This document shows positions 12,146 through 22,567 of a stretch of DNA of 64,000 nt, in pieces. Positions within the stretch are counted from its first letter, which is position 1. Each line of letters opens with the position of its first letter. A program made the translations under genes and the position numbers. The notes below the pieces were generated by a model. It was given only the letters and a program-made list of their open reading frames with translations, was not told where the DNA came from and made no database searches. Source of the DNA: Eutreptiella sp. 'Long Island Sound 2002' (taxonomy: Eukaryota > Euglenozoa > Euglenophyceae > Eutreptiales > Eutreptiaceae); assembly GCA_964036045.1 (NCBI GenBank), contig OZ038382.1, positions 129,394,556 to 129,458,555 on the forward strand, written 5' to 3'.

Positions 12146-12622
12146 TTGGGTTCTGATTGTCAATGTATCGGCGACTGTCAGTTGGCTCGCGATTTTGCGG
12201 TAACCGATTGTTTAACTGTTATTTACAGATGTTTTGGCGGAAACCCTGATGAAGGGTCAGATTTCATCAGTAAAGGGTTCGTTGCTTCCGCAATTTTCAT
12301 ATTATACACTCGCAAAATTAATTCGATTTTTTCAGACATTCAGAATCGGATTTTTGACTTCCACATCGCCGCACTTGATATGATGAATCTCGAGTGGTCA
12401 TACATTTTTCCCCAATCCCGAATCAGCCTTCCTTTTGTTATGCCCTTCATTTTCCTTGGAGATATAGTCGAAACAAAATTGATTCGTGAGGCCAATTCTG
12501 AAGAATCATATCTCCGGCTCACGGCGAGGAATACCAATTTCGAGAATTGGGTTGAGACTGCCTTGGTCACAACTCAATTTACAAAGCATCAAATGCCTTT
12601 GGTGTGTATACATGCCCGGTAG
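12146..12622 (+). CDS. Uncertain ORF conserved between the two tandem units, unit 2
   Basis: This is the counterpart of 8227-8667, open for 158 residues because a small change near 12148 provides an earlier Met. The shared part differs at about ten residues. No recognisable domain, signal peptide or membrane span. It is recorded only because it stays open in both units. Confidence 0.2.
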   Translation: MGSDCQCIGDCQLARDFAVTDCLTVIYRCFGGNPDEGSDFISKGFVASAIFILYTRKINSIFSDIQNRIFDFHIAALDMMNLEWSYIFPQSRISLPFVMPFIFLGDIVETKLIREANSEESYLRLTARNTNFENWVETALVTTQFTKHQMPLVCIHAR

Positions 12623-13262
12623 CGCAAGGGATAATGGTCATGAGGGTAGAAAGTGATATATAACTCTTGGGCCATGCAACCGAACATTCCATTGCGACTT
12701 TCGAGTGTACCGCATGAGTGTTGGGGTTGCATAGATATTTTCATTGGGTTCCTACGTATTTTTAACGTGAAGTTATGTCCATGGGGGTGCATGGCATATC
12801 ATGGTGGGAGCCACCTTTTGAGGGTATGTGTTATATGCATGGTATGTGCTTCGATATGCTCACGCCCATGTAATATATCTCTGTTCTCTCCGTTCGTAGG
12901 AAGATATATGGAGTCATGCGTGGCAAGGGCTTTGCCCATGTCCCAAATATGAACTCCATAGCGCTAGACTAAGTCTACCGCTCATATAGTGCATGTGGGA
13001 GGGCTTACAGAGCGACCCAGAAGCGCCACCATCAATTTTCCCATTTTCATGGTGCGTGTTGGGAGGAGGTTCGAAGGTGTCCCTGTGCATCCATGTGGGG
13101 ATCAAAGTGGGGAGATTGTTTGCAAATGGTCCCAAGCAATTTTGTTTTGAATCATATGTTGATACCATGGGTGAGCGAAGTTATATACTATTGTAATTAT
13201 CTCGAATTTGGCATTATTTGCATGTTTTTGACCTCATTTTATGCTCATTTTTGTATTTTATG

Positions 13263-14264
13263 TGCTCAACTGGTCGGCTAACAGTCAAGTGCCTAGAGAT
13301 CTGTGAACTATGGTATGTTGCTTATATGATGGCATATGCTTCGGTGTTGCACCTCACCATATGCCGGATCACGTGGTCACTTTGGCTTGGCACACGAGGC
13401 CTCACGAACTTACATCTCAAATTCATGAGTTGACTTGTGAAGCATGTCATGTACATAACCGGAGGAGTTTCGGAGCCAATGATGGAATATTCTTGAGCAT
13501 TGACCTTTGGTCTATATAACCCTTGTATACTACTTCCCGGTTTGACACATGCATGGAGCATTTGGATATTTGCCGTATGTATTTTTGAGTATATAATTGA
13601 TTTTTGGGCATAATGGTGTGATTTGCCTGATTTTGCCATGTTGTGAGGTCATCTTCATGGGGCAGTTATCCAAGCCCAATTAACTCCAAGCCCAACCAAG
13701 GTTATGTCAGGGTAGGGCATGGTCCTGAGTGCAACTCTAGGCCATGACATGCCACCTCCCCCATTGGGCTAGGATTTAGCGGCTTGGGGGTGAACACATT
13801 TTTGAGGTTTATGTAGTGACTTTTGACACATGGCATTTAGCTATCTTATTTGACTGGGTTCAGGGCAGCATGTTGGTGAGTCAAGGGAAGGTCTTGAGTC
13901 CAGGGAATGAGGGGTCTATGGCTGTGATTGTGTATGTTCCCATCCTTCCCCAACTTTGCTTTATTTGTGTTCATGTGCCAATTTCAGGGCTTTCCTCTTT
14001 GGTGCAATTCTTGTACATGCCCGCCACCGTGAGACAATCGCTGTGCTGAACGGAAGCCCGCAGTGTGGATTGGATTGTGGATTGGGTTATTGCTGTATCT
14101 GTGGGATCTGGTTGCTGTTCAGGGTTGAAGGAGGATTGTAGTTTCTATATTTTTGGATTTTGGACCCTGGATTTTGAGAAATGCAATCGCTGATCAGGAG
14201 CAAGTCAGCAGGGGTGACAGGCGGAAGGGGCACAGCAGGGGCCGGTCCCGGTAGGGACCTTCTT
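13263..14264 (+). repeat. Truncated third unit of the integrase array
   Basis: About 1.0 kb matching the start of the other units through the integrase start region, but more diverged than those two are from each other. The integrase ATG context near 14182 is followed by only about 80 bases before homology ends at GGACCTTCTTTA. Beyond 14264 the sequence changes to GC-rich repeats, so this is an insertion, deletion or array breakpoint. Confidence 0.85.
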
Positions 14265-15130
14265 TAGCGTGGCACCCCCCATGGTGGGGCGTGATGTGTC
14301 GGTCTCTGCCCCCCCCGATGGTTGGGCGTGCTGTGTTGGTGCGTGGCCCGCCTCATGGTGGGGCGTGCTGTGTTCCTGCCTGCCGGCCGCGGTGGTTCTG
14401 CGTGGTGTGCTAGTGCTGAGCTTGGGTTGCTGTCGTCTGTGCAGCGTGCTGACTGGCATCATTAGGTTCGGGTTGGTGGTGTTGTAGCAGGCGCCATGCG
14501 CGGCTAGCTTTGTTTGTTTGGCGTTGTCTTCGCCGCCTTACGGTCGGCGTGTTCGGGTAGCTGTGGTCGGCGGTTGGGTTGCGGTTATCGTTGTGTTGTT
14601 TGCCTGGCCAGGGTTGGTGCTGTGCTGGTGCGTGGCCCCCCTCATTGTGGAGTTTGCTGCGTTGGTGCGTGGCCCCCCCATGGTAGGGTTTACTGTGTCC
14701 GTGCGCCTCCCACCCCCCCCGGTGGGGCTTGCTGTGTCCGTGTGCGGCCCCCCTCATGGTGGGGCGTGCTGTGTTGGTGCGTGGCCCCCCTCAGAGTAAG
14801 GCATGCTGTGTTGGTGCCTGTCCGCCGCGGTGGTGGTGCGAGGTGTGGTGGTGCTTGGCTTGGGTTGTCGTCATCTGTGCCGCCTGCTGGCCATCATGGT
14901 TGGGTTCGCGTTGTCGGTGTTTTAGCGGGCGCCATGCACAGCTTGTTTTGTTGGTTTGGCGCGGTCTTTGCCCCCTTAGGGTCGGCGTGTTAAGGTGGCT
15001 GTGGTCGGTGGTTGGGTTGCGGTTGCGGTTGTGTTGTTAGCTTGGCCGGGGTTGGTGCGGTGCTGGTGTGTGCGACCCACCTTGTTGGGGCGTGCTGTGT
15101 TGGTGCGTGCCCCCCCACCATACGGAGCAC
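14265..15130. repeat. GC-rich local repeats with a 430-bp duplication
   Basis: The phrase CATGGTGGGGCGTGCTGTG with GTGCGTGGCCCCCC recurs several times between 14275 and 14830 and once more near 17870. A longer block at about 14398-14650 is duplicated at about 14830-15080, sharing CTTGGGTTG, GCGCCATGC, GGTCGGCGTGTT and GTGGTCGG(C/T)GGTTGGGTT. No protein-like frame is seen. Confidence 0.65.
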
Positions 15131-15344
15131 CTGGACAGGTGCACTCGGATGAAGATGTAAGCATTCGCAGTGACACAGGATGGTACAAACGTGTAGTGAA
15201 CGCCCTCAACGTTGAAGTGACCACGGGTGTGCCCTAAACGCACACATCTAACCCCCTTTGCAAGAGACAGAACCCGCTGGTAGAGCAGAACCTAAGAATC
15301 CTTATCAGACAGGAATGTACCAAAGATGGGGTACGGCTACTGTT

Positions 15345-16128
15345 ATGGGCTGTGCTAACTCTGCACTCTCAGAGGAGCTTGTGTACAGCATTCACCCCCC
15401 ACAAGCTGTTTCTCGGAGGACGACCTGCTTGGTTCTTCAGCATCCCCTTTCCTGAGGACTTCAAGAGCCCCGTTGGGGATTGGCTGGAACAAAGGCAGTC
15501 TATGGGTAACCAGGCAGGAACTAACCTGGGACACGTTTGTGAACGTGAACTGAGCCGACTGAAATGCCTAGGGTGACCTGGCAGTTTCAAGGTTGGTGAC
15601 CTTATTTTGGTTCACCACTCACTACTACCCTCGTAGCCACGTAACTGCCTGCAGGACTCTTTTTTTGGGCCCTATGGTATCATCACAATAGATGGATCTA
15701 CAATTCATGTTAGGTGCAGTCCACGTCTGGTTGGTGAACTACTCTGTGCTCCTAAACAGTGGAGGCACTACAGATCCCCCCGACAACTTGCCCTGAGATG
15801 AGTAGCGCCTAACTGATAAAGAGGTGGAGAAAATCGACCTGCAGAACGCAGCCGCACCTGGAGAGGCTGACAAACTTGAGGAGATGACTGCCGAAGAGAT
15901 TGCAGTCGATGGATACTACGTAGTGGGGGTATAGCCCACAATCAGTATAAACAGGGTTGGAATTTCCTCACCCTTTACGAGGGCTTAGGGGTTTCTGAGG
16001 CAACCTGGGAACCCATGTCTGCCTTCCTCCAACCGGACAGAGGTATCAGGCCCGTGTTTCGTTCCTACGTCCTCGACACCAACGTGCGAGAGCTTCTAAC
16101 CCGCCCTGAGACTTCCCTCCCAGCATAA
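15345..16128 (+). pseudogene. Decayed 3' end of a second Ty3/gypsy chromovirus (integrase C-terminus and chromodomain)
   Basis: Broken plus-strand frames resemble the end of a chromovirus Pol. 15352-15576 reads FTPHKLFLGGRPAWF, then a GNQAGTNL-GHV segment, like the region after the integrase core. 15585-15800 has KVGDLILVHHSLL, then stops, then FGPYGIITIDGSTIHV and PRLVGELLCAP, like the C-terminal SH3-like fold. 15870-16105 gives MTAEEIAVDGYYVV, then after a stop and shift EATWEPMSAFLQPD and RPVFRSYVLDTN, which is a chromodomain. The sequence is unlike the integrase of the 3.96-kb units, so it is an independent family. At least four stops or shifts make it non-functional. Confidence 0.6.
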
Positions 16129-16308
16129 GAAGAAAAACTAATGTCCTTGTGCCTATCCATTTATTCCTCCTAACCAAACTTAGGAGGTTGCACGCGTCAG
16201 GAGGCAGTGGTATACCCCACACATCCCCTCCTCCTGTTGGGAGTCCCCTTCCGGCCACGCCTGCAGGAGTATAGGCTCACCCCGGAGATACACTTTCCCC
16301 TCACCGAG

Positions 16309-16529
16309 GTAGGTAGGTAGTTCATCTCGGGACTGGGGTTGCCCCGCAGGGGGGTCTTATCAAGGGGCTTTTGCTCACCCACGCACGGCCCTACTGCACG
16401 TGCCCCCACAAAGCGGCGCCCCCACATGAGGGAAGGGCGCGGTCGCTGCGAGCAGTACCCTACTGCGGGTTCTTCCCAGAGAGGTAACCCATGTTCGACC
16501 GAAGTCTCACATTGCTCTCCTTTGGGCGG
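16309..16529 (-). repeat. LINE 3'-end-like or SINE-like copy S1
   Basis: A (GTAG)n run at 16309-16321 is followed about 195 bp later by CTCCTTTGGGCGG at 16517-16529. The same pairing occurs at 40297-40546 (the 3' end of LINE copy B) and, on the opposite strand, at 28424-28659. S1 also carries ACAAAGCGGC, as does the 40-kb copy. In minus-strand sense it ends in (CTAC)n. It is best read as a solo, 5'-truncated 3' end of this LINE family or a SINE sharing its tail. Confidence 0.45.
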
Positions 16530-18090
16530 ATGATACGTTGGAGAGGGTCCCATCGCACATCCTCATCAACCTCCAGATTCTTGGGGCCATGGGCGTGGAG
16601 CGAGGTCAAAGGCCCTGTCCTGCAGGCACCCGGACGTGGGTTGGTCTTCAGTGGGCGTCAGGCGACTTGAAGAAGCACGTGCTACGGGACTCACATGCCG
16701 TGGCGCACACTCAAGCCTCCTTACTTGGTGAGCTTGCGCTCTCCCGGGGGGCCGGGGATTTGAAGTAGCTCGTTGCCGTAGGTTCGTCGTTTGTGTAATG
16801 GTAGGGTCGCGGTGTACTGTCGTGTCTGTGGGTACGGTGGTTGGTGGGCCTATCTCACCGTGGCGTCCCCAACCCGTTGGAGGCCGTTCCTGTATTGACC
16901 CGAGTATGTGCGGCTGGTTCGATGTTGGCCGGCTTGCGTGTGGTCTGTTTATAGTCGTGCTGTTGTCGCCGCGCTGTTTGGTTGGTGCTTGGGTGCATCG
17001 GCCGCCTTATGGTCAGCTTGTTCATTGTTTGGTTTTTCTGCTGCTGCCGGCGCTGTCGCGTCCTAGGCCGTTGTGTAGACGATGTGTGCGCAGTGGGCTC
17101 CTTCGTGCGAAGGTCCGCGTGTGCGCAGCCCGTTATGGTGAGCCGTTGTGGCTTCTGGGTCGGGGATTCGACGTAGGTTGTTTTGGTTGGTTGGTCAGTT
17201 GTCAGATGGTGGAATCTCGGCCCTGTGGTGCGTTCGTGGGTATGGTCGCCAGCGGGCTTGGCGCAGCATGTTGTCTCCAGCCCATGGGACGCCGTTCCCG
17301 TTTTGACCCTTGCATGTCTGGCCGGTTGGGTGTTGGCTGGCTTGCGTGTGGTCTGTTCATTGTCGGGTCGTTGTTCTGCAGCAGTTTGGTCGGTAGCCGG
17401 TTGTGCAGCCCGCGACGGTGTAGCTGGACGTTGTTTTTATTGTCTTGTCGGTTTGCTCTGAGGGTTGCGGCAGCCGCCCTGTCCGGTGTGGTGGATGTTT
17501 TGCGACCGGGGCGCGCCCGGTGCGTGGTGTTGGTTCGCCGGTGTTGGTTCGCCAGTGGTCGGCCCGTCTGGAATGATGTGGTGGTCCGTATGGGCCAGGC
17601 TGGCCGTGTTTGGTGACCGTAGCTGTCCTCTACGTCAATTGTTTCCTGACGGGCGTGTTTTTTTGTGGTGTGCCCGGTTTTGGGACGTCCAGGCGTGTGG
17701 TTGTTGTGTTCCTGCCAGTACTTTCGCTGGTACGCCGTCGTCTCCGCCGCCCAATGTCCGGCTTGTCCTGCGGTTGCATGCGTTGGGCCGTGGTGGTCTT
17801 GTAGGGTCGGTTCCGGTTGGTCCAGTTGCGTCGGGCCGGTATGGTACGTTTTGGCGGTGCGTCGCCCCCTCATGGTGGGGCGTATCCTCAGGGGGAGAAA
17901 AGTAGCGACAATTGGTACCACTGCTCGAGAATTTCTGCCTGGCGTGCCCGACCAACAGGCGTTGGTGGAGTGTGTTGCGCGGTCGCGCGTTGTCAGGTTG
18001 TACGAGGAGGTCCTCTTGGGCAGGGTTGGCTTGCCTGAGGTCGTCGCGGTTGACGGCCAATTCCGCAGCCGCTGGTTTGACGTCCATGAC
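16530..18090. repeat. GT-rich region with a diverged 400-bp duplication
   Basis: A block at about 16800-17190 recurs at about 17200-17600. Both carry TTGACCC, a GCTGG-TTGGCTTGCGTGTGGTCTGTT phrase and CGGTTG. A fragment of the 14.3-kb repeat (CATGGTGGGGCGTA) appears at 17872. Frames between 17910 and 18096 are open on both strands but match nothing in the window. No gene is called. Confidence 0.5.
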
Positions 18091-18646
18091 TTTTGACATC
18101 CTACAAAGAGGGGTGGTGGCACACGTTCCTTCTTTGGATGTATTGTTTATCACCTTACACCCACTTAGGCACAGTGTGTATTGGAAACCCACACATTCGG
18201 CCCTCTACATTCCGTGGCACTCCAACACCCCCAGGAGTGTCAAGGAAGGTTGAGTGGGGGGGGAGTGCATCAGTCTTTTGAGATTGTGCTCGCACGAGAG
18301 CTACTACAAGATTTCTTGGGAGCATCTGAGAGGTGCACTCATTAGATGGGGCTACCCCCCCTCCCTCACCACAAAGCCAAAATTTATCTTGGAATGACAA
18401 GCCTAAGTACATCAACCCGAAGTCATATGCAAAGAAAAGATCAAGGATACACGCCTTCTGTGCCCCACATCACAGCGCCAACTTGATTTCTCTTTCAGGA
18501 GTCGTGAGAGGGTTTGTGAATAATTTGTCTTTCCTTCCGGATGTACAATTATTTGCTACGTTGCAACCGCCGCCTAACTTGGGGAAATTTTTTCATGGGT
18601 GGCGCACGCGCGCGCTGAGGAAGGCCTGTGCTCCCGATATTTAATT
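18091..18646 (+). pseudogene. Penelope-like element relic: reverse transcriptase C-terminal part
   Basis: Joined plus-strand frames give a characteristic Penelope-like sequence. First comes VYWKPTHSALYIPWHSNTP (compare the YRKPT...YL...S-HP signature), then after a frameshift near 18250 RLLRLCSHESYY and LRGALIRWGYP (compare R-CS...F......L...L..RGYP). The remainder through 18646 continues with SGVVRGFVNN and a short basic end. Penelope-like elements encode this reverse transcriptase with or without a GIY-YIG endonuclease. The catalytic core and any GIY-YIG domain are not present, so this is a 5'-truncated dead copy. It is AT-richer than its flanks, consistent with insertion of a foreign block. 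Confidence 0.6.
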
Positions 18647-18743
18647 TGTGTTTCGATTGTTGTTCACTGTATCTATTCTTCCTGTCATTCCCATTACTTT
18701 GGTGGGATGCCCTGCAATGGTTTGTCTTTCTGTACTCTTACAG

Positions 18744-18769
18744 CTGAGGACGGGCGACTAGCCCGAAAC
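18744..18769 (+). other. Hammerhead-like hairpin downstream of the Penelope relic
   Basis: CTGAGGA (18744-18750) is followed by a 5-bp stem CGGGC/GCCCG with loop GACTA, then AAAC. This resembles the hammerhead core CTGANGA - stem II - GAAAC. It is imperfect: if the last G serves as the core G, one extra C is left before the stem. Penelope-like elements are known to carry hammerhead motifs, and its position just after the reverse transcriptase relic fits that. Helices I and III were not confirmed. Confidence 0.35.
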
Positions 18770-19110
18770 ATGTTCATTTGATTGATATGTGATTTGTGAT
18801 TTGGCGCCATATACCCCGCTTTGCACATTGTTGAGATCTTCAAGGGGTCCTGGGTGCAAAATCATCGGGAGGTGAAACCAACCAAGCGGTCAAACAATTT
18901 GTGAACGTCGGGGCCTCCGGCAGAACGAAGTGAACCTGGTGCTGCCGTGTCGTCACGACACCGGCAGGTGGCCGGTGTGGGATTTGCACCGCGTGTGCTC
19001 GGCGGTGTGTCGTCGCTGCACTGCCGGTGATCGGCCGCGGTGGGCAGGGCACGCGTGTGCCGCGTCGGGCGTGGCGGACCAGTCCTGATGGTGTCGCCCC
19101 GCGTGTTCAT

Positions 19111-19760
19111 GAAGTTGTGTTCCCGATTTCGACTCGTAGTGGTTCAGGGCCCTGGGAGGTTTCCCACGCGCCGCACGAGGGCGCTGCGCAGGACACTGAG
19201 GATCTCGCGCACAAAGGCTGCATGTGCGACCTGGGCTTCCGTCTCAGTGCGGATGGCGGGCTGCAGTTGTCGGCCCATCGCGAGTGCCCGGATCTGTCGG
19301 ATCGCGAAGACAGGGCACAGGTTGGTCGCTGTGGGGGTCTCCGCCGGTCGCTCTCGCTGGGGGATGGGCTCCAGCTGCTGCCGGTCGTCCGAGTGGAACC
19401 TGCACGTCGCTGTCCAGTCACTGGTGTGCGGCCAGCGGCGCCGCGCCCACCGTCAGAGGCAGTATAGGGCATGGCCTGGGTGCCAGGTGCCGGCTGCCCC
19501 CGACACGATGGCCGTCAGGGGGTCTGGGGGCTGGTTTTGGGGCAGGGAAGTGGGGCTTTCTGGCAGGGCTGCATTCGCCGGGAGCATGGAGTTGACGGCT
19601 TCCAGGCTCGAGTGGCTCTCCCGCTGGTGCGGGGTAATCCGCACTTGGTAGTACTGACCACTTTCAAACAGGATCATGGCGATGGTGCTGGGGTCACGTT
19701 CGCGTGGTGGGGACGCTGCGCCTGCCGTCGCCGGGTACAGCTCCACCATGCTCGTGAGGT
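19111..19760 (-). pseudogene. LINE copy E: diverged fragment of ORF1 C-terminal half
   Basis: Minus-strand frames match the LINE ORF1 region at 53184-54458. STIAMILFESGQYYQVRI aligns with PAIHILKADTQWWVLHW. LTAIVSGAAGTWHPGHALYCL aligns with the LQATTLTGREGAPWEPLHTALYW stretch. FAIRQIRALAM aligns with AWVRQAKAMRN. Two frame changes are needed, near 19450 and 19400. Divergence is far greater than among copies A and B, so this is an old or distinct subfamily member. The similarity marks residues conserved over long times, mainly aromatic and small hydrophobic positions. No catalytic motif is recognised in this part of the protein. Confidence 0.5.
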
Positions 19761-20659
19761 TGCATGCCCTATCACAGGCTGTCCTGCTTTCTCATTTCGC
19801 CAGGGTTGAGGTTGGAGGTTTGATCTTGCGGGTACTAGACGCCTTTCGGCCCCGGGGGGCCACCTGGTCGGGCCAGGTGATATCCTCCCCACCTGGTCCT
19901 AGTGGGGACCCCTTCAAGACACACCTCCTGCCTGGTTGCGGAGTTTCCCGGGTTCACGGGGCTCAGAGCCCTGTCCCTCCCTGGCTTCTTCTTCTCGCCA
20001 CTCCCCGGTGAGTGCATCACTTAGCAGCTGCCGCTGCAGGCACTTACCCACCGCGTTGCCCTCCTAATTCGTGGTTGCCCGGGGTGCCGGCGCCGCCGGG
20101 CCCGTGGTACTGGCTTGTCGCCGGTGGGACCCCCTTGGGCTGGCGGGGGGCTGCCTAGCCGTGGGGCTGGTGCGTGGCGCGGTGCGCCACTACTGCCTTG
20201 GCGGGTGCAGTGCCCTGGTCATTGGTGCGCGGCGCTCGCGGCCGGCTCAGGGGGGTTGGGGCCGGTAGGTTTTGTGTCTTCCCCGTTTCTTCCCTTCCCG
20301 CCCTACGTTTCCCGCGCTGTGTGTGGCAGGCCGTTCCGTCCGGGTGCCCCTTATCCTCGCTCGCTGGTACGCCATTCCAAGCGGTCTGTGCATTCCGCGG
20401 GCTCCGTCTGGTTGCCTTTCTGGTGTTCCCCGCGTGTCCTTTGCGTGTGCGTGCGCTCGCGCTCTCGCGGCGTCCGCGCCCCCCCCCTCCCTGGGTCGTT
20501 GTGGCGCGCGCACCTCGCGCGGTCCTGGTGCTGGGCGCCGATAGGGGCTTTTCACGCAGTCTGTGCCCCTCCGCGTGTCCCGCCTCGGTCCCGTGCTCCG
20601 TCTGGCTTGCTTGGGGGGGGGGGTGGGTGGCCCGGTCCCGTTCCCCCCCTCCCTTGCTT
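19761..20659. other. GC-rich DNA, no gene seen
   Basis: Mixed GC-rich sequence between LINE fragment E and the 209-bp satellite. T-rich phrases from 20270 to 20470 and a G run at 20610 give open frames on the plus strand without recognisable content. Confidence 0.35.
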
Positions 20660-22540
20660 GGGGTTGTGTGCCCCCCTTTGGGCACCCCAAGCGGCGCTCT
20701 TGAGAGCTTGCTTTGCGCGCTGTGGGCGCAGCACGAGGGCGCCCGGGTGGGGCGCCTCTTGCCTTGGTGTGGAGCGTCCGGGGTTGGGCGCTCTCCCACC
20801 CCCGACGACTCATCCTTTGGGGCCTGCGGCCGGGGCCCACTACCGACGGGCTCTGAGTGCGGGGGGTGTGGGTGTGGGGACCCGTCACCAACCCCACAGC
20901 GCGCGCTCTTGCGAGCTGGCTTTGTGCGCTGTGGGGGCAGCACGAGGGCGCCCGGGGGGGGCGCCTCTTGCCTGTGTGTGGAGCGTCTGGGGTTGAGCCC
21001 TCTCACCCCCGACCACTCGTCCTTTGGAGCGTGCTGCCGGGGTCGGCTACCCACTGGCTGTGGCAGCGGGGCACGCAGGCGTGGGGACCTGTCACCAACC
21101 CCACAACGCGCGCTTTTGCGAGCTGGCATTGCGCGCTATCAGGGCAGCACGAGGGCGCCCAGGGTGGGCGCCCCTTGCCTGGGCGTGGGGCATCCCGGGT
21201 CGGGCGCTCCCCAACCCCCGACCGCCCGTTCTTTGAGGGCGTGCGGCCGGGGCCAACTACCCACTGGCTGTGGGTGCGGCCGGTGTAGGCTAGGGGACCC
21301 GTTATCAAACCACAGTTCTCGCGAGCTGGCTTTGCGCGCTGTGGGGGAGGCACAAGAGCGCTCGAGGGGGGCGCCTCTTGCCTCGCTGTGGGGCGTCCGG
21401 GGTTGGGCGCTCTCCTACCCCCGACCGCTCGTGCTTTGGAACGTGCGGCCGGGGCCCACTACGCACTGGCGGTGGGTGCGGGTGGTGCGGGCGTGGATAC
21501 CTGTCAGCAAACCCACAACGCGCGCTCTTGCGAGCTGGCTTTGCGCGCTGTGGGGGCGGCACGAGGGCGCCTGGGGGAGGCGCCCTTGCCTGGTTGTTGG
21601 GCTTCCAGAGTCGGGCACTCTCCCACCCCCGACCGCTCGTCCTTTGGGGCGTGCGGGCAGGGCCCACTACCCACTGGCTGTGGGTGCAGAGGATGCAGGC
21701 GTGGGGAGCCGTCACCAACCCCACAGCGTGGGTTCTTGCGAGCTAGCTTTGCGTGCTGTGGGGGCGGCACAAGGGTGTCCGTGGGGACCGCCTCTTGCCT
21801 GGGTGTGGGGCGTCCTGGATCGGGTGCTGTCCCAGCCCCGTCCGCTCGTCCTTTGGGGCCTACTGCCGCGGCCCACTACCCACTGGCTGTGGGTGCGGGG
21901 CGTGCGGGCGTGGGGACCCGTCACCAACCCCACCGCGCGCGCTCTTGCGAGCTGGCTTTGCGCGCTGTAGGGGCGGCACGAGGGCGCCTTGGGAGGGGCA
22001 CCTCTTGCCTGGGCAAGGAGCGTCCGGGGTCAGGCGCTCTCCCACCCCGACCACTCGTCTTTTGAAGCATGCGGCTGGGGCCCACTGCCCACTGGCTGTG
22101 GGTGCGATGGGGGCGGGCGTGGGGACCCGTCACCAAACCCACAGCGCGCGCTCTTGCGAGCTGGCTTTGCGCGCTGTAGGGGCGGCACAAGGTCGCCTTG
22201 GGGGGGGCGGCTCCTGCCTAGGTGTGGGGCGTCCGGGCTCGGGCGCTCAGCCCCCCCACCGACCGCTCGTCCTTTGGGGCGTGCGGCCAGGGCCCACTAC
22301 CCACTGGCTGTGGATGCGGGGGATGTTGGCTTGGGGACCCGTCGACAACCCCACAGCGCGCGCTCTTGCGAGCTGGCCTTGCCTGCTGCAGGGGCAGCAG
22401 AGGGGCGCCCTGGGGGGGGCGCCTCTTGCCTGTGTGTTGGGCGTCCGGGGTTCGGCGCTGTCCCAGCCCTGATTGCTCGTCCTTTGGCGCGTGCCGCCAG
22501 GGTCCGCTACCCACTGGCTGTGGGTGCTGTTTGCGGACGG
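20660..22540. repeat. 209-bp satellite array, about nine copies
   Basis: The anchor GCGAGCTGGC recurs at 20911, 21118, 21321, 21530, 21738 (one base changed), 21947, 22156 and 22368. A diverged copy lies at 20702. Spacings are 203-212 bp. Other unit landmarks are GGGGCGTCCGGGGT, CTCGTCCTTTGG, CCACTACCCACTGGCTGTGG and GGGACCCGTCACCAA. Divergence between copies is moderate. Open frames across the array, including one of 598 codons on the plus strand, arise from the repeat and are not called as genes. Confidence 0.92.
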
Positions 22541-22567
22541 GGGGGCTAGACTGTCCTTAGCACCCTC

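Larger units (their letters stand above)
5335..14264 (+). mobile_element. Tandem array of 2.25 integrase-chromodomain units (3.96 kb each)
   Basis: Three unit starts carry the phrase TGCTCAACT, at 5341, 9299 and 13263, giving lengths of about 3958 and 3964 bp. The third copy stops abruptly at 14264, about 80 bases into the integrase ORF, where GC-rich sequence begins. The two full units are nearly identical throughout, including about 2.7 kb of AT-richer noncoding DNA. Each encodes one long ORF, a Ty3/gypsy-type integrase with a chromodomain. No gag, protease, reverse transcriptase, RNase H or recognisable LTR is seen in the unit. The array is markedly richer in A+T than the flanks. It could be a satellite born from a chromovirus fragment, or a non-autonomous element amplified by unequal exchange. 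Confidence 0.8.

Noticed and set aside
17635-18192. Minus-strand ORF of 185 codons upstream of the Penelope relic
   Set aside because: Both strands are open here, part of it is antisense to the relic's own coding, and no motif is seen.
20174-21970. Long 598-codon plus-strand frame across the 209-bp satellite
   Set aside because: It follows the repeat period, has no conserved domain, and the same DNA is open on the other strand as well.
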